Source: Streptomyces sp. NBC_00878 (GTDB lineage Bacteria; Actinomycetota; Actinomycetes; Streptomycetales; Streptomycetaceae). From it: a DNA stretch of 64,000 nt. This document shows, piece after piece, positions 7,673 to 16,648 of this stretch (its first letter is position 1; the number at the start of each line of letters is the position of its first letter). The notes under the pieces are model-generated. The model was not told the origin of the DNA, did not search any database, and was given only the letters and a program-made list of their open reading frames with translations. The DNA lies in contig NZ_JAPEOK010000001.1 of assembly GCF_026341515.1 (NCBI RefSeq), forward strand, positions 868,001 to 932,000, in the 5' to 3' direction. The translations under genes and the position numbers were made by a program.

Positions 7673-8635
7673 TCACTTGGGGCAGTACTGGGGTGCCTCG
7701 CCCACGTTGTCCTTGGTCACCAAGACAAGAGGAATGTTGGCAATTTTGTCAACACCTTGTTTCTCGTCCAGCAGGCCGATGGTGTTCTTCACCGCCGTCT
7801 GCCCGATCGTCATCGCCGAGTTGGCCACGGTCGCGGAGAACTTCCCGCTCGTGACGGCGGCCAGACCCTCGTCGGTGCCGTTGACGGTCACGATCTTCAC
7901 GTCCTCGGCGCCCGCCGTGTCGAACGCCTTGCGCACGGCGAAACCCATCTCCTCGTTGGCCACGAAGGCGTAGTCCAGGTCGGGATGGGACTGGATCATG
8001 TTCTCGGCGACGTCCTGTGCCTTGGCCGGGTTGAACATGCCTGGCTGGTTCGCCACCACTTTGGCGGTCGACGGCAGGGCGTCCTTGAATCCGCCCACGA
8101 GCAGGTCGGAGGCGGCGCCGGGGGCACCGGCGACGATTCCGACGTTCACGTTCTTGCCCGCCGCGTCCTTCTCGATCCAGCCCGCGTCCAGGCTGCCGGC
8201 CTTCTTGAGGTCGACGACCGCGGCACCGAGTACGTCCGACATGTCGTCCGTGGCCACGGAGGTCAGGTAGATCGGGATACCGGCGCTCTTGGCCTTGGCT
8301 ATGTCCCCTTCCAGGGCGTCGACGTTGACGGTCTGGACGATCAGCGCGTCCACACTCCGGGAGATCATGTCCTCGATGTTGGACAGCTCGGTCCCGGCGT
8401 CCTGCTTGGAGTTGGCCGAGTAGATCTTGGCCCCGTCCGCCTTCGCGGTCTCCTCCACCGACTTGAGGAGACAGGTGTGGAAGTGGGTGTTGGCTCCGTT
8501 GACGAACCCGAGGGTGACCGAGCCGTCGGCCGCGCCCGCCGCGTCGTTCTCCGAGCCGCATCCGGAGAGGATCAGCGCGGCGGCGCCGACGAACGAGACC
8601 GCGGTGGCGCGGCTGGAGCGGACCGTGGGCTTCAT
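7673..8635 (-). CDS. CUT2-type ABC transporter substrate-binding lipoprotein
   Basis: The 320-residue protein starts with a signal peptide and lipobox L-S-G-C (Cys26), so it is a membrane-anchored lipoprotein. The mature part is a type I periplasmic-binding fold (V-T-L-G-F-V-N-G-A-N; D-A-L-I-V-Q-T-V-N; F-V-A-N-E-E-M-G). The ATG at 8635 fits the signal sequence. It is encoded 154 bp after its permease and 51 bp before the LysR gene. Family members bind sugars. Placement next to aromatic genes suggests a different small ligand, but that is inference. Confidence 0.85.
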   Translation of the reverse strand: MKPTVRSSRATAVSFVGAAALILSGCGSENDAAGAADGSVTLGFVNGANTHFHTCLLKSVEETAKADGAKIYSANSKQDAGTELSNIEDMISRSVDALIVQTVNVDALEGDIAKAKSAGIPIYLTSVATDDMSDVLGAAVVDLKKAGSLDAGWIEKDAAGKNVNVGIVAGAPGAASDLLVGGFKDALPSTAKVVANQPGMFNPAKAQDVAENMIQSHPDLDYAFVANEEMGFAVRKAFDTAGAEDVKIVTVNGTDEGLAAVTSGKFSATVANSAMTIGQTAVKNTIGLLDEKQGVDKIANIPLVLVTKDNVGEAPQYCPK

Positions 8636-8789
8636 GGGGTTGGCCTTTCCTTCGTCATTGAAGAGAGGTGCGTGGCGGAGTACGGGAGGGGAGCGCGCGA
8701 ACGCCGGAGGTCGCGCGCACGACGTCCCGTGTGGGGCCGCGCGAGCGAGACGGGTGTTCCTGACCTGACCGGCCCGGCCCGGCCCGGCG

Positions 8790-9818
8790 CTAGTGCCCCG
8801 GCTCCGTCTTGCGCTGGAACTCGTTGATGATCGCCGCGACGAGCAACACCCCACCGGTGACGACGAATTGGTAGTAGCTGTTGACCTGGAGCAGGTTGAG
8901 CGCGTTGGCGACAACACCGAGCAGCATCACGCCGAGGACCGTGCCCACGACGGTGCCGTGGCCGCCCGCGAGCGAGGTGCCGCCGATCACCACCGCGGCG
9001 ACGGCGGTCAACTGGAGTTGCAGGCCACCGGTGTTGGGGGCGGCGGCACCGAGCCGCGAGAGCAGCATCAGTCCGGCCAGACCCGCGAGGGCGCCCGCGA
9101 GCGCGTACAGGGCGAGCTTGCGTCCGGAGACGTTGATGCCGCTGAGCCGTGCCACGTGTTCGTTGCCGCCCATCGCGAAGGCGTCGCGGCCGAAGGTGGT
9201 GAACCGCATGGCCAGTCCGACCGCCGTGAGCACGAGCAGCGCCACGATCAACAGGTAGGGGATACCGAGGAACTTGGAGTTGCCCAGCGCGGACATCTTG
9301 TCGCCGATGGTGACGCTCATGCCGTTGAGGACCAGAAGCGCGACGCCGTCGAGCAGCATCGCGGAGGCGAGCGTGGCGACGAAGGGGGCGACCCGGGTGA
9401 ACGTCACGACCAGGCCGTTGACCAGGCCGACCGCCGTCGCGAGGAGCAGGCTGATCAGCACGGTCAGGGGCGTGGACCAGCCGTCGTGCAGCAGTTGGGC
9501 CGCCACGGACACGGTCACGGCCGCGTTGCTGCCCATCGAGAAGTCCATGCCGCCCGCGGTCATCAGCAGGGTGAGCCCGCCCGCGATGACGGCGGTCACG
9601 CTGATCTGCCGCAGCACGTTGAGCAGGTTCTGCGAGCTGGTGAAGGAGTCCGCCTGCAGTGCGGTGAACAGCGCCACCAGGACGAGGACGGCGATCAGTC
9701 CGGCGTGCGGGACCCTGAGCAGAGCCCGGGGTGTCAGGCGGTACGCGGTGCGTGCGGGCGGACTGTCCACGACTTCCGGGGAGGCAGGGGAGGCGGCGGA
9801 GGGAGTCTTGAGGCTCAC
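8790..9818 (-). CDS. CUT2-type ABC transporter permease
   Basis: The 342-residue membrane protein has about eight to ten hydrophobic segments and the RbsC-type signature G-G-M-D-F-S-M-G-S-N near residue 100. The C-terminal A-V-V-I-G-G-T-S-L-A-G-G-H-G-T loop is also present. It starts at GTG 9818, overlapping the ATPase stop as GTGA, so translation is coupled. It forms the channel for the importer encoded here. Confidence 0.88.
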   Translation of the reverse strand: MSLKTPSAASPASPEVVDSPPARTAYRLTPRALLRVPHAGLIAVLVLVALFTALQADSFTSSQNLLNVLRQISVTAVIAGGLTLLMTAGGMDFSMGSNAAVTVSVAAQLLHDGWSTPLTVLISLLLATAVGLVNGLVVTFTRVAPFVATLASAMLLDGVALLVLNGMSVTIGDKMSALGNSKFLGIPYLLIVALLVLTAVGLAMRFTTFGRDAFAMGGNEHVARLSGINVSGRKLALYALAGALAGLAGLMLLSRLGAAAPNTGGLQLQLTAVAAVVIGGTSLAGGHGTVVGTVLGVMLLGVVANALNLLQVNSYYQFVVTGGVLLVAAIINEFQRKTEPGH

Positions 9819-11302
9819 TGGGGTTGACCTCCGAGAGCGGTGGCGACGAGCTCGTCGCGGGTGATGGCGGTGATGTCGTGCTCGGCGACCGGGCGGCCGG
9901 CGCTGACGACGACGACACGGTCGGCGAGGCGCATCACCTCCTCGGCGGAGGAGGAGGCGAGCAGCACGGCCACCCCGCTTGCGGCGAGGTCGTCCACGAG
10001 GGCGTGGATGTCGGCCATGGCCGACACGTCGACGCCGTTGGTGGGGTCCTCCAGGAAGCAGGCGACCGGGTCGGTCTCCAGCCACTTGCCCAGCAGGACC
10101 TTCTGCTGGTTGCCGCCGGACAGCGCGCCCACCGGCGGATTCCCGGCGAGGGCGACCACTCCGTAGCTGCTGCGCAAGGGGGCCGCCCGGCGGGCGAGTT
10201 CGCTGCGGCGGTGCAGCCTGCGTCGTGCGAGGCGGTCGCCGGCGAGCATCAGGTTCTCGTCCAGGGACAGCCCTTGGACCAGGCCCAGGCTCCGGCGGTC
10301 GCCCGTGACGCAGCGCAGTCCACCGGCGAGCGAGGCCGCCACCCGGCCGAAGGGGACGGCTCTGCCGTCGATCCGCAGTTCGCCGGCGTCGGGGCGCCGC
10401 CGTCCGGACAGCAGGTCGAAGAGCCGCGACTGCGCGTCGCCCGCGGGCCCGAGGACGGCGACGATCTCGCCCTTGCGTACGTCGACGGTGAAGTCCCGCA
10501 CGGCCTGTCCGTGGCTCAGTCCGCGGACGGAGAGACCACTCTCGTCCTTCGGTGCGGGACGCTCGGAACGCCGCGAGACCACGTCCCGGCCGACCATGCT
10601 GCGGACGAGTCCGCCGTGGTCCATCGCGGTGACCGGTGCGGCGGCCACCACCGCCCCGTCGCGCAGGACGGTGAGGCGGTCCGCGACGGCCATGACCTCG
10701 TCGATGTAGTGCGAGATGTAGACGACCGCGACACCCTCGTCGCGCAGCTTCCGCACCAACTCCCGTATCCGGTCGGCGTCCTTGGCGCTCAGACAGGCGG
10801 TCGGCTCGTCGAGGATCAGGATCCGCCCGCCGCGGCGGACCTCCCGGGCCACCTCGACCATGGTCTGTTCGGCGACGGTGAGGGATCCCGCGACGCGCCG
10901 GCCGTCGATGTCGATGCCGAGTGCGGACAGTGCCGACCTCGCCTCGTCCCTGACCGCCTTCCAGCGCACGACGCGGCGCCGGGTGGGCAGATCGCCGAGC
11001 AGGACGTTCTCGGCCACGGTCAGGCCCATGGCGAGTTCGCGACGCTGGGGCACGGAGGCGATGCCGAGTCGACGGGCCTTGCGTACGGTCAGTGAGGTAT
11101 GCGGCTGTCCGTCGACCTCGATGGTGCCCGCGTCGGCCTGGTGGACCCCGGAGAGGATCTGCACCAGCGTCGACTTGCCGGCGCCGTTCATGCCCATCAG
11201 CGCATGGATCTCGCCGGGGTACAGATCGAGGTCCACGTCCTTCAGCGCGGCCGCTCCGCCGAAGCTCTTGGTGACGCCTCGTACGCGCAGGAGGGGATTC
11301 AC
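9815..11302 (-). CDS. CUT2-type ABC transporter ATP-binding protein (two ATPase domains)
   Basis: The 495-residue fused ATPase resembles RbsA. The first cassette has Walker A G-M-N-G-A-G-K-S-T, a signature region and L-D-E-P-T-A. The second has degenerate Walker A (G-P-A-G-D-A-Q-S), the signature L-S-G-G-N-Q-Q-K and an F-L-E-D-P-T-N-G-V-D Walker B. The alteration of the second Walker A is common in RbsA-type proteins. It starts at GTG 11302, overlapping the stop of the carboxymuconolactone-decarboxylase-like gene as GTGA. This couples the importer to that gene. Confidence 0.88.
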   Translation of the reverse strand: MNPLLRVRGVTKSFGGAAALKDVDLDLYPGEIHALMGMNGAGKSTLVQILSGVHQADAGTIEVDGQPHTSLTVRKARRLGIASVPQRRELAMGLTVAENVLLGDLPTRRRVVRWKAVRDEARSALSALGIDIDGRRVAGSLTVAEQTMVEVAREVRRGGRILILDEPTACLSAKDADRIRELVRKLRDEGVAVVYISHYIDEVMAVADRLTVLRDGAVVAAAPVTAMDHGGLVRSMVGRDVVSRRSERPAPKDESGLSVRGLSHGQAVRDFTVDVRKGEIVAVLGPAGDAQSRLFDLLSGRRRPDAGELRIDGRAVPFGRVAASLAGGLRCVTGDRRSLGLVQGLSLDENLMLAGDRLARRRLHRRSELARRAAPLRSSYGVVALAGNPPVGALSGGNQQKVLLGKWLETDPVACFLEDPTNGVDVSAMADIHALVDDLAASGVAVLLASSSAEEVMRLADRVVVVSAGRPVAEHDITAITRDELVATALGGQPQ

Positions 11303-11892
11303 GGCCGCGGCCGGTCGGCGCCGGGGACGACCCGCTCGTAGCCGCGGATGTCCGGGAAGGGGGGTTCGCGGTCGGCCTGCAGGTCCACCTGGAAGGTGTT
11401 CAGGCACATGCCGAGCATGGTGAAGTTGCCGAGCGCGCCGATGGTGTCGACCAGTCCCTTGGGGCCGAAGTGGCCGAGTGCGCGGGCGAAGGTCTCGTCG
11501 GTGACGAAGTGCTCGTCGAGGATCTCGCGGCAGAACTGGTAGAAGGCCTGGTCCGACTCGGTGTCGAAGACCGCCTCGCGCTTCTCGGCGATGGCCTTGA
11601 CGGCGGCCTCCGGGATGCCGGCCGCGATCGCCTGGCGCACATGCGCGTTCCAGGAGTACTGCGCGTCCCAGTTCCGGGCGGCCATCAGCAGGGTGAGTTC
11701 GCGCAGGTGCTCGGGCAGCGCGCAGTCGAAGCGGGCGAAGGCACCGAGGGACTCGGCGCGTTCGCACATCTCCGGGCTGTGCAGCCAGACCCGGAAGGGA
11801 CCGCGGACCCCGCCGCGGCGGCCGGCGATACGGGCGGCCAACTCCTGCTGCCGCGGATTCATTTCCTCATCGCTGAGAACGGGGAGCCTCAT
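11299..11892 (-). CDS. Carboxymuconolactone decarboxylase family protein
   Basis: The 197-residue protein has the all-helical CMD fold pattern, with the N-W-D-A-Q-Y-S-W-N-A-H block near residue 80 and a second helical repeat G-H-F-G-P-K-G-L-V-D. It lacks the CxxC pair of AhpD-type peroxidase partners, so a decarboxylase or non-redox role is more likely. The gene leads the importer operon and is divergent from a cupin gene. The pairing suggests the importer brings in a lactone or aromatic acid. ATG 11892 is chosen, since the longer frame extends through the cupin gene. Confidence 0.8.
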   Translation of the reverse strand: MRLPVLSDEEMNPRQQELAARIAGRRGGVRGPFRVWLHSPEMCERAESLGAFARFDCALPEHLRELTLLMAARNWDAQYSWNAHVRQAIAAGIPEAAVKAIAEKREAVFDTESDQAFYQFCREILDEHFVTDETFARALGHFGPKGLVDTIGALGNFTMLGMCLNTFQVDLQADREPPFPDIRGYERVVPGADRPRP

Positions 11893-12123
11893 GTGGCCGA
11901 TACCTGCCTTTGCTTTCCGGCGCGTTGTCGGCACGGATCGAGAAGCCGTGCGGTGGCAGCCGACGGTACAACCGGGTTCGAGAAGCTCACCCCTCCCGGA
12001 GCGCAAGGTAAAACTGCACGCCGGAGGGCACCCATTCACGGGCGCGCGACCTAACGTCGTTCGACGCAGCATCGCGAAACCCGAGAGACCCGAGAGTCCC
12101 CGGAGAACGGTGAGGAACCCTGG
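11893..12123. promoter_or_regulatory. Divergent promoter region (CMD/importer operon versus cupin)
   Basis: This 231-bp region separates two divergent starts. It contains the inverted repeat CGTCG-TT-CGACG at 12055-12066, which could be a regulator site near the cupin start. No gene is visible. The promoter assignment rests on gene order only. Confidence 0.4.
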
Positions 12124-12528
12124 ATGACCACCATCGTCAAAGTCGCGTCCGTGCCCCCGCTCAGCCGGGGCGGTGCCGTCGTGAGCACACCGCTCATCAC
12201 GACCACGTCGGCGGGCGGGGAGAACCGGATCACCAGCGGGATGAGCGTGTATCCGGTCGGCTCCGGGGCGCCGTTGCACTCGCACAACTGCGACGAGCAC
12301 GTGACGATCCTCGAAGGAGAGGCGGAGGTGGTGGTGGACGGTGAGGTGACGAAGCTGGAGCGGTTCGACACGACGTACGTCCCCTCCCCCCTCCCCCATC
12401 TCTTCCGCAACACCGGCGACACGCCTCTGCGCATCCTGTGGGTCTATACGTCGGGGACGGTGACCCGCACGTTCACCGAGACCGGGGTGACGGTGGAACA
12501 CCTGTCGGCGCAGGACCAGATGGGGTGA
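12124..12528 (+). CDS. Cupin domain protein
   Basis: The 134-residue single-domain cupin shows the first motif as [18 protein letters not shown] (about residues 57-74) and the second as [12 protein letters not shown] (about residues 92-103). His, His, Glu and His can bind a metal. Such proteins are dioxygenases, isomerases or ligand sensors. It is divergent from the CMD-importer operon and convergent with the esterase, 17 nt between stops. The context suggests a role with an aromatic or lactone intermediate. Confidence 0.8.
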   Translation: MTTIVKVASVPPLSRGGAVVSTPLITTTSAGGENRITSGMSVYPVGSGAPLHSHNCDEHVTILEGEAEVVVDGEVTKLERFDTTYVPSPLPHLFRNTGDTPLRILWVYTSGTVTRTFTETGVTVEHLSAQDQMG

Positions 12529-12545
12529 GGCACCACGTCCCGGGT

Positions 12546-14201
12546 TCAGGAGGCAAGACTCCCCCAGAACTCCGTGTTGTGCTCGGTGCCGAACCGGTCG
12601 GTGGTCTTGGAGCACGCGGCCGGAGGCAGACCGGTGGCCGGTGAGGTGTCGCAGGCCGACAGCGACATCATCGCGTCGGTCCTGGGGTCGTACTTCGGCC
12701 ACTTCGGGGTGTGTTCGCCGTTCGGGTCACCCTTCGCCGCGAACCTGCCCCAGTACCGGATCATCTGGTCGGACAGCTCCAACTGGTCGTCGCTGTACGG
12801 CAGGGTCTGCCCGAGGTATTCCCACAGGTAGCCGAGGTCGTCGACATGGGTGGCGCCGAACGGGAACTTACGGGCGACCTCGCTGTTCTGCTGGATCAGG
12901 TAGATGGACGTGAACTGCGGTGTGTCGCTCTCGGTGAACTCATAGGCGTACGTGGGCACATACCGCGCCAGCTGTCCCATGATCTGCTGACGGGTGTACG
13001 AGGTCGAGTCGTTCTGCACGGTGGTCCATGCCACCCCTGGGGAGTCGAATTCGGTGACGGGATACTCGGCGAGGACCAGGTCCGCGTCGGTGCCGTACGT
13101 CGACTTCACCAGTGCCTCGTACTGCGGCGCGGTCAGCGGTTTGCCCAGGTAGTCGTAGTTCTGGAAGGTGAACAGCGACCGCTCGCTGCTGACTTGTCCG
13201 AGCATGACCGGAACGCGGTTGAACTTCCCGGCCGGGACCGCGACCGCGGGATCGGCCGGGAAGGCGGCGCCACCGAGCGAGGGCCGGACGCCCGCCCTCT
13301 GCTGGGCGGTGACGATGTCGGCGGCGGGCTTGCCGCGCAGACACGCGAGGACGTCCGAGGCGGTCGAGCAGCCAACCTCCTTGACGAACGCGAGACTTGA
13401 CGTCTCCCCCGCGCCAACGGACTGGAGACTGCAGCCGCCGCTCATGATGACGGCCCGTGAGAAGAGTCCCTTGGCGGTCGGTGAGGCCAGCTGTGCGCAG
13501 ACCGACGAACCGCCGGCGGACTGGCCGGCGATGGCGACGTTCCGTGCGTCACCGCCGAAGCGGCCGATGTTGGCCTGTACCCAGCGCAGGGCCGCCTGCT
13601 GGTCGAGCAGCCCGAAGGTGCCGGGGCCGTCGGCGTTCTCCTTCCGCAGCTGGGGCAGGTTCAGGTATCCGAGGGCGCCCAGCCGGTAGTTGACGGTGAC
13701 GACGACCGCGTTCGCCTGCTGTGCGAACTTGCGGGGGTCGGTGTCCTGGCCCGCGCCGCCCGTGAAACCACCGCCGTGGATCCACACGAGTACCGGAAGC
13801 CGTCCCCGGGCTCCGTCCGGCGTGTAGACGTTGAGCGACAGGCAGTCCTCGGTGAGCGTCGGGTCTTCGTAGCCGGGGTCCCAGCCACTCGCCTGGGCAC
13901 AGCGGTCGCTGAACCGCGTGGCGTCACGCACCCCGGTCCATCGCGCGGCCGGCCGGGGAGCGGTCCACCGCAGCTTCCCGGTCGGGTCGGCGGCGTACGG
14001 GATGCCGAGCCACTGGTCGTACCCGGTCCGGCTGCTGCCGCGTACCTTGCCGTTCGTCGTCTCCACCAGCGTGGACGTGGGCCGGGCCGAGTCCTGTGCG
14101 GACCGTGTCTGCGCCACCCCCGGGGACAGCAGCCCGAGGCCGATCAGGCTCGCGCTCACGAGGGCGGTCACAGCTGAGCCGAGTGGTCTCATGCGTCGCA
14201 T
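12546..14201 (-). CDS. Secreted type B carboxylesterase
   Basis: The 551-residue protein has a Sec-type signal peptide (M-R-R-M-R-P-L then a hydrophobic stretch to about residue 30) and the type B carboxylesterase fold. Motifs include E-D-C-L-S-L-N-V-Y, the oxyanion loop G-G-G-F-T-G-G-A, and the nucleophile G-Q-S-A-G-G-S-S. The ATG at 14201 has a GGAAGCAGGGA ribosome site upstream; a reading frame runs further but without homology. It probably cleaves aromatic or other esters outside the cell and feeds the neighbouring ring-cleavage module. A candidate GntR operator lies 147 bp upstream. Confidence 0.88.
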   Translation of the reverse strand: MRRMRPLGSAVTALVSASLIGLGLLSPGVAQTRSAQDSARPTSTLVETTNGKVRGSSRTGYDQWLGIPYAADPTGKLRWTAPRPAARWTGVRDATRFSDRCAQASGWDPGYEDPTLTEDCLSLNVYTPDGARGRLPVLVWIHGGGFTGGAGQDTDPRKFAQQANAVVVTVNYRLGALGYLNLPQLRKENADGPGTFGLLDQQAALRWVQANIGRFGGDARNVAIAGQSAGGSSVCAQLASPTAKGLFSRAVIMSGGCSLQSVGAGETSSLAFVKEVGCSTASDVLACLRGKPAADIVTAQQRAGVRPSLGGAAFPADPAVAVPAGKFNRVPVMLGQVSSERSLFTFQNYDYLGKPLTAPQYEALVKSTYGTDADLVLAEYPVTEFDSPGVAWTTVQNDSTSYTRQQIMGQLARYVPTYAYEFTESDTPQFTSIYLIQQNSEVARKFPFGATHVDDLGYLWEYLGQTLPYSDDQLELSDQMIRYWGRFAAKGDPNGEHTPKWPKYDPRTDAMMSLSACDTSPATGLPPAACSKTTDRFGTEHNTEFWGSLAS

Positions 14202-14347
14202 CGATCCCTGCTTCCTGTTGACGTGCCGGGCATGAACAACCAGGAGAGGTGGGCTTGTTGAGGGCGGTCTCGGTGGGCGGCGAGAGGCCGGCTCCGTGAC
14301 GGTGAACGTAACCGCGTGACCAATGCGTCGGCAAGATGCAGAACGAG

Positions 14348-14359
14348 ATTGTTGACAAT
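14348..14359. promoter_or_regulatory. Candidate GntR-family operator upstream of the esterase
   Basis: The sequence ATTGTTGACAAT has perfect half sites ATTGT/ACAAT around two bases, the form bound by many FadR/VanR-type GntR repressors. Its reverse complement, ATTGTCAACAAT, differs by one base from the site at 19116-19127 in front of the gntR gene. No other function is evident in the 314-bp gap between the esterase and the dioxygenase, apart from the terminator at 14461-14491. Confidence 0.55.
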
Positions 14360-14460
14360 TCTTGGGGCGGGTGAGGTGGCTCGGTTTGTCTGGATGAGTA
14401 CCGATACGCTCGTGGGCCGAGGGACCGCGCGGGACCGCGGAGGGAGCGCTGAAGGACGGC

Positions 14461-14491
14461 CGGGCGGCACACGGCAGAGGCGTGCCGCCCG
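14461..14491 (-). terminator. Hairpin terminator after the galB-C-D-dioxygenase operon
   Basis: A perfect 10-bp stem (CGGGCGGCAC at 14461-14470 with GTGCCGCCCG at 14482-14491) with an 11-nt loop lies 25 bp beyond the stop of the dioxygenase gene. It is the only strong hairpin in this gap. Confidence 0.6.
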
Positions 14492-14515
14492 CGAAGAGCA
14501 ACGGGGATGCCGGTG

Positions 14516-15466
14516 TCAGCCGACCGGCGGTGTTCCGTGGGTGTGGAAGGACTCGATGGTCTTCAGGCCCCAGGCCTGGCCCTTCTTCCGCTCGTCCTCG
14601 GTCCAGGTGATCAGCGGCCAGTCGGGCGCCAGGACGAGGCGGGTGAGCGGGTTGCACAGCTCGACGCGGTTGCCGCCGGGCTCGTAGACGTACAGGAAGA
14701 ACGTCTGCTGGATGGCGTGCTTGTGCGGGCCGGTCTCGATGAACACACCGGTGTCCAGGGCGAGATCGGCCGCCCGCAGGATGTCCTCACGGGTGTCCGT
14801 GGCGAACGCGATGTGGTGCAGGCGTCCGCGGGAGCCGGTCCAGTCCTCGGTGTAGACGATGTCGTACGACTTGCTGCTGAAGGTCAGCCACTGGGCGGCG
14901 ATCTTCCCGCTGTTGAGCTGGATCTGCTCGGTGGGGCGGGCACCGAGCACCTCGTGAACGAAGTCTCCGTTGGACGCGACATCGGCGGCGAGGAAGTTGA
15001 CGTGGTCCAGGCGGCGTACGCCCACGCCGTGGCCGGGCTTGGCCTGTGGCTGGTTCTTCAGGCCGGGCTTCAGCTCGTCCGGTGCCTGGTACCACTCGCT
15101 CTCCCAGTAGAGGGCGAGTTCATGGCCGTCGGGGTCGGTGGTGACGTACAGCGGGCCGAGGCCCGGCTCGTCCTCGGTCCAGCGGCCCGTGCGGCCGTCG
15201 TTCTCGATCTCCTTGACCCGGCGCTGGAGCGCTTCCTCGCTGGAGGCGCGCAGGGCGGTGCGGCGGATCCCGGACGTCGCGTGGGCGGTCAGGGTCAGGC
15301 TGTGGTGCTCGTAGTCGTCCCAGGTCCGCAGGTAGACGGAGTCTCCGGAACGGCCGTTCTCGGTCAGGCCGAGGTAGTCGGTGAAGAACCGGACGCTGGC
15401 GTCCAGGTCGGGGGTGAGCAGTTCGACGTGCCCGAGGTGGGCGATATCGCCGAGCGGCGGGGCCAT
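14516..15466 (-). CDS. Catechol 2,3-dioxygenase-like type I extradiol dioxygenase
   Basis: The 316-residue two-module VOC protein resembles XylE-type enzymes. Iron ligands are His155 (L-D-H-V-N-F), His218 (L-H-H-I-A-F-A) and Glu269 (G-N-R-V-E-L). The supporting active-site His/Tyr block G-P-H-K-H...Y-V-Y-E-P-G-G is present. It is the last gene after galD (27-nt gap), so it is probably cotranscribed with the 4-oxalomesaconate pathway genes. Those enzymes normally act after a type II (LigAB/GalA) dioxygenase, which is absent here. This VOC enzyme may supply the ring-cleavage step. Confidence 0.85.
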   Translation of the reverse strand: MAPPLGDIAHLGHVELLTPDLDASVRFFTDYLGLTENGRSGDSVYLRTWDDYEHHSLTLTAHATSGIRRTALRASSEEALQRRVKEIENDGRTGRWTEDEPGLGPLYVTTDPDGHELALYWESEWYQAPDELKPGLKNQPQAKPGHGVGVRRLDHVNFLAADVASNGDFVHEVLGARPTEQIQLNSGKIAAQWLTFSSKSYDIVYTEDWTGSRGRLHHIAFATDTREDILRAADLALDTGVFIETGPHKHAIQQTFFLYVYEPGGNRVELCNPLTRLVLAPDWPLITWTEDERKKGQAWGLKTIESFHTHGTPPVG

Positions 15467-15493
15467 GGGGCCTCCTCAGGGGTGTGATACGGC

Positions 15494-16648
15494 TCAGGCA
15501 GGCCGGGGAAAGACCGTGCCGTCGAAGATCTTGCGTGCGGTACGGACGACGGCGGTGCGCCGGGCCACCGGGACGGCGCCCGGGGCAGCGCCCGAAGCGA
15601 GACTCGAGGTGGCGCCCGTAGCAGCCTTCGACACAGCACTCGATGCGACGCCCGGTTCGTCGTACGCGATGGTCGTTTCTATGTCGAGGAATCCGGTGGG
15701 GTGCTCGATGCGCACCCGGTCCCCATGGGTCGGCGGGCGTGCCACCTGCCGTCCGACGCCGCCCTCGATGCGCAGTCCGGCGGCGACGCTCGCGGCGCCC
15801 AAGACCCCGATCGAGGTGTGGCAGCGCACCGGGATGAAGGTGCGGGTCATGACCGCGCCGCCGTCCAACGGCGGTGCCAGCAGGCTGAGTTTGGGCACGG
15901 TGGTGCCCGTGACGTCACCGAGCCCCATCAGCTTTCCGGCCGCCAGCCGGATCTCCCGGAGCCGTTCGGCGAGGGCCTGGTCCTGCTCCAGGGCGGCGGG
16001 GGTCTCGTAGCCGGTGACGCCGAGCGAGGACGCGGCTATCAGCACGGTCGGCATGCCGTTGTCCACGCAGGTCACCGGTGTGTCGGCGATCACGTCACGC
16101 ACCCGGCCGGTCGGCAGCAGCGGACTGCCGCCCTGCGGGAACTCGATGACCACCGGCGCCGCGGCCCCCGGCACCCCGGAGATCTCGGCGGAGCCGGTGT
16201 AGTCGACGCGACCCTCCGGAGTGGGGAACGACGCGACGGCGAGGTCTCCGGTGTTGAGCATGCGGATCCGCACCCACGTACGGCCCTCTCCGGCGGCGAC
16301 CAGTCCGCGTTCGACGGCGAAGGGGCCGACCCCGGCGAGGAGGTTCCCGCAGTTCTGACGGTCACTCACTTCAGGTGTTCCGACGCCGACTTGGAGGAAG
16401 AGATAGTCGACCTCCGCCTCGGGGTCGGTCGAGGCGGAGACCACCGCCACCTTGCTGGTCAGGGGGTGCGCCCCGCCCAGACCGTCGATCTGGTGCGGGT
16501 CGGGGCTGCCCATGACACGCAGCAACAGGTCGTCGCGCGGGGCGGGTTCGGCGGGCAGGTCCCGGGCCAGGAAGTAGGCACCCTTGGAGGTGCCGCCGCG
16601 CATGAGCATGCAGCGCACCTCCTCGGGCCCGGTCACAGGCCCGGTCAC
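15494..16648 (-). CDS. galD: 4-oxalomesaconate tautomerase (PrpF family)
   Basis: The 384-residue PrpF-family isomerase has the N-terminal signature C-M-L-M-R-G-G-T-S-K-G (about residues 13-23), the Cys-containing N-C-G-N-L-L block, and C-terminal P-V-R-C-H-T-S-I-G-V-L-G. With GalB and GalC next door it is best read as GalD, which converts the keto and enol forms of 4-oxalomesaconate in gallate or protocatechuate 4,5-cleavage. It starts at GTG 16648, overlapping the galC stop as GTGA. An insert near residues 335-360 is a run of Ala, Ser, Gly and Val, absent from typical relatives. Confidence 0.85.
   Translation of the reverse strand: MTGPVTGPEEVRCMLMRGGTSKGAYFLARDLPAEPAPRDDLLLRVMGSPDPHQIDGLGGAHPLTSKVAVVSASTDPEAEVDYLFLQVGVGTPEVSDRQNCGNLLAGVGPFAVERGLVAAGEGRTWVRIRMLNTGDLAVASFPTPEGRVDYTGSAEISGVPGAAAPVVIEFPQGGSPLLPTGRVRDVIADTPVTCVDNGMPTVLIAASSLGVTGYETPAALEQDQALAERLREIRLAAGKLMGLGDVTGTTVPKLSLLAPPLDGGAVMTRTFIPVRCHTSIGVLGAASVAAGLRIEGGVGRQVARPPTHGDRVRIEHPTGFLDIETTIAYDEPGVASSAVSKAATGATSSLASGAAPGAVPVARRTAVVRTARKIFDGTVFPRPA

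Noticed and set aside
7745..7758. TTGTCAACA inside the binding-protein gene as a third GntR operator
   Set aside because: It lies in coding sequence near the 3' end of the gene, lacks the full second half site and has no promoter context.
12055..12066. CGTCG-TT-CGACG as a defined operator
   Set aside because: Such short GC-rich inverted repeats are common at this base composition, and no matching second site was found. It is only mentioned within the intergenic entry.
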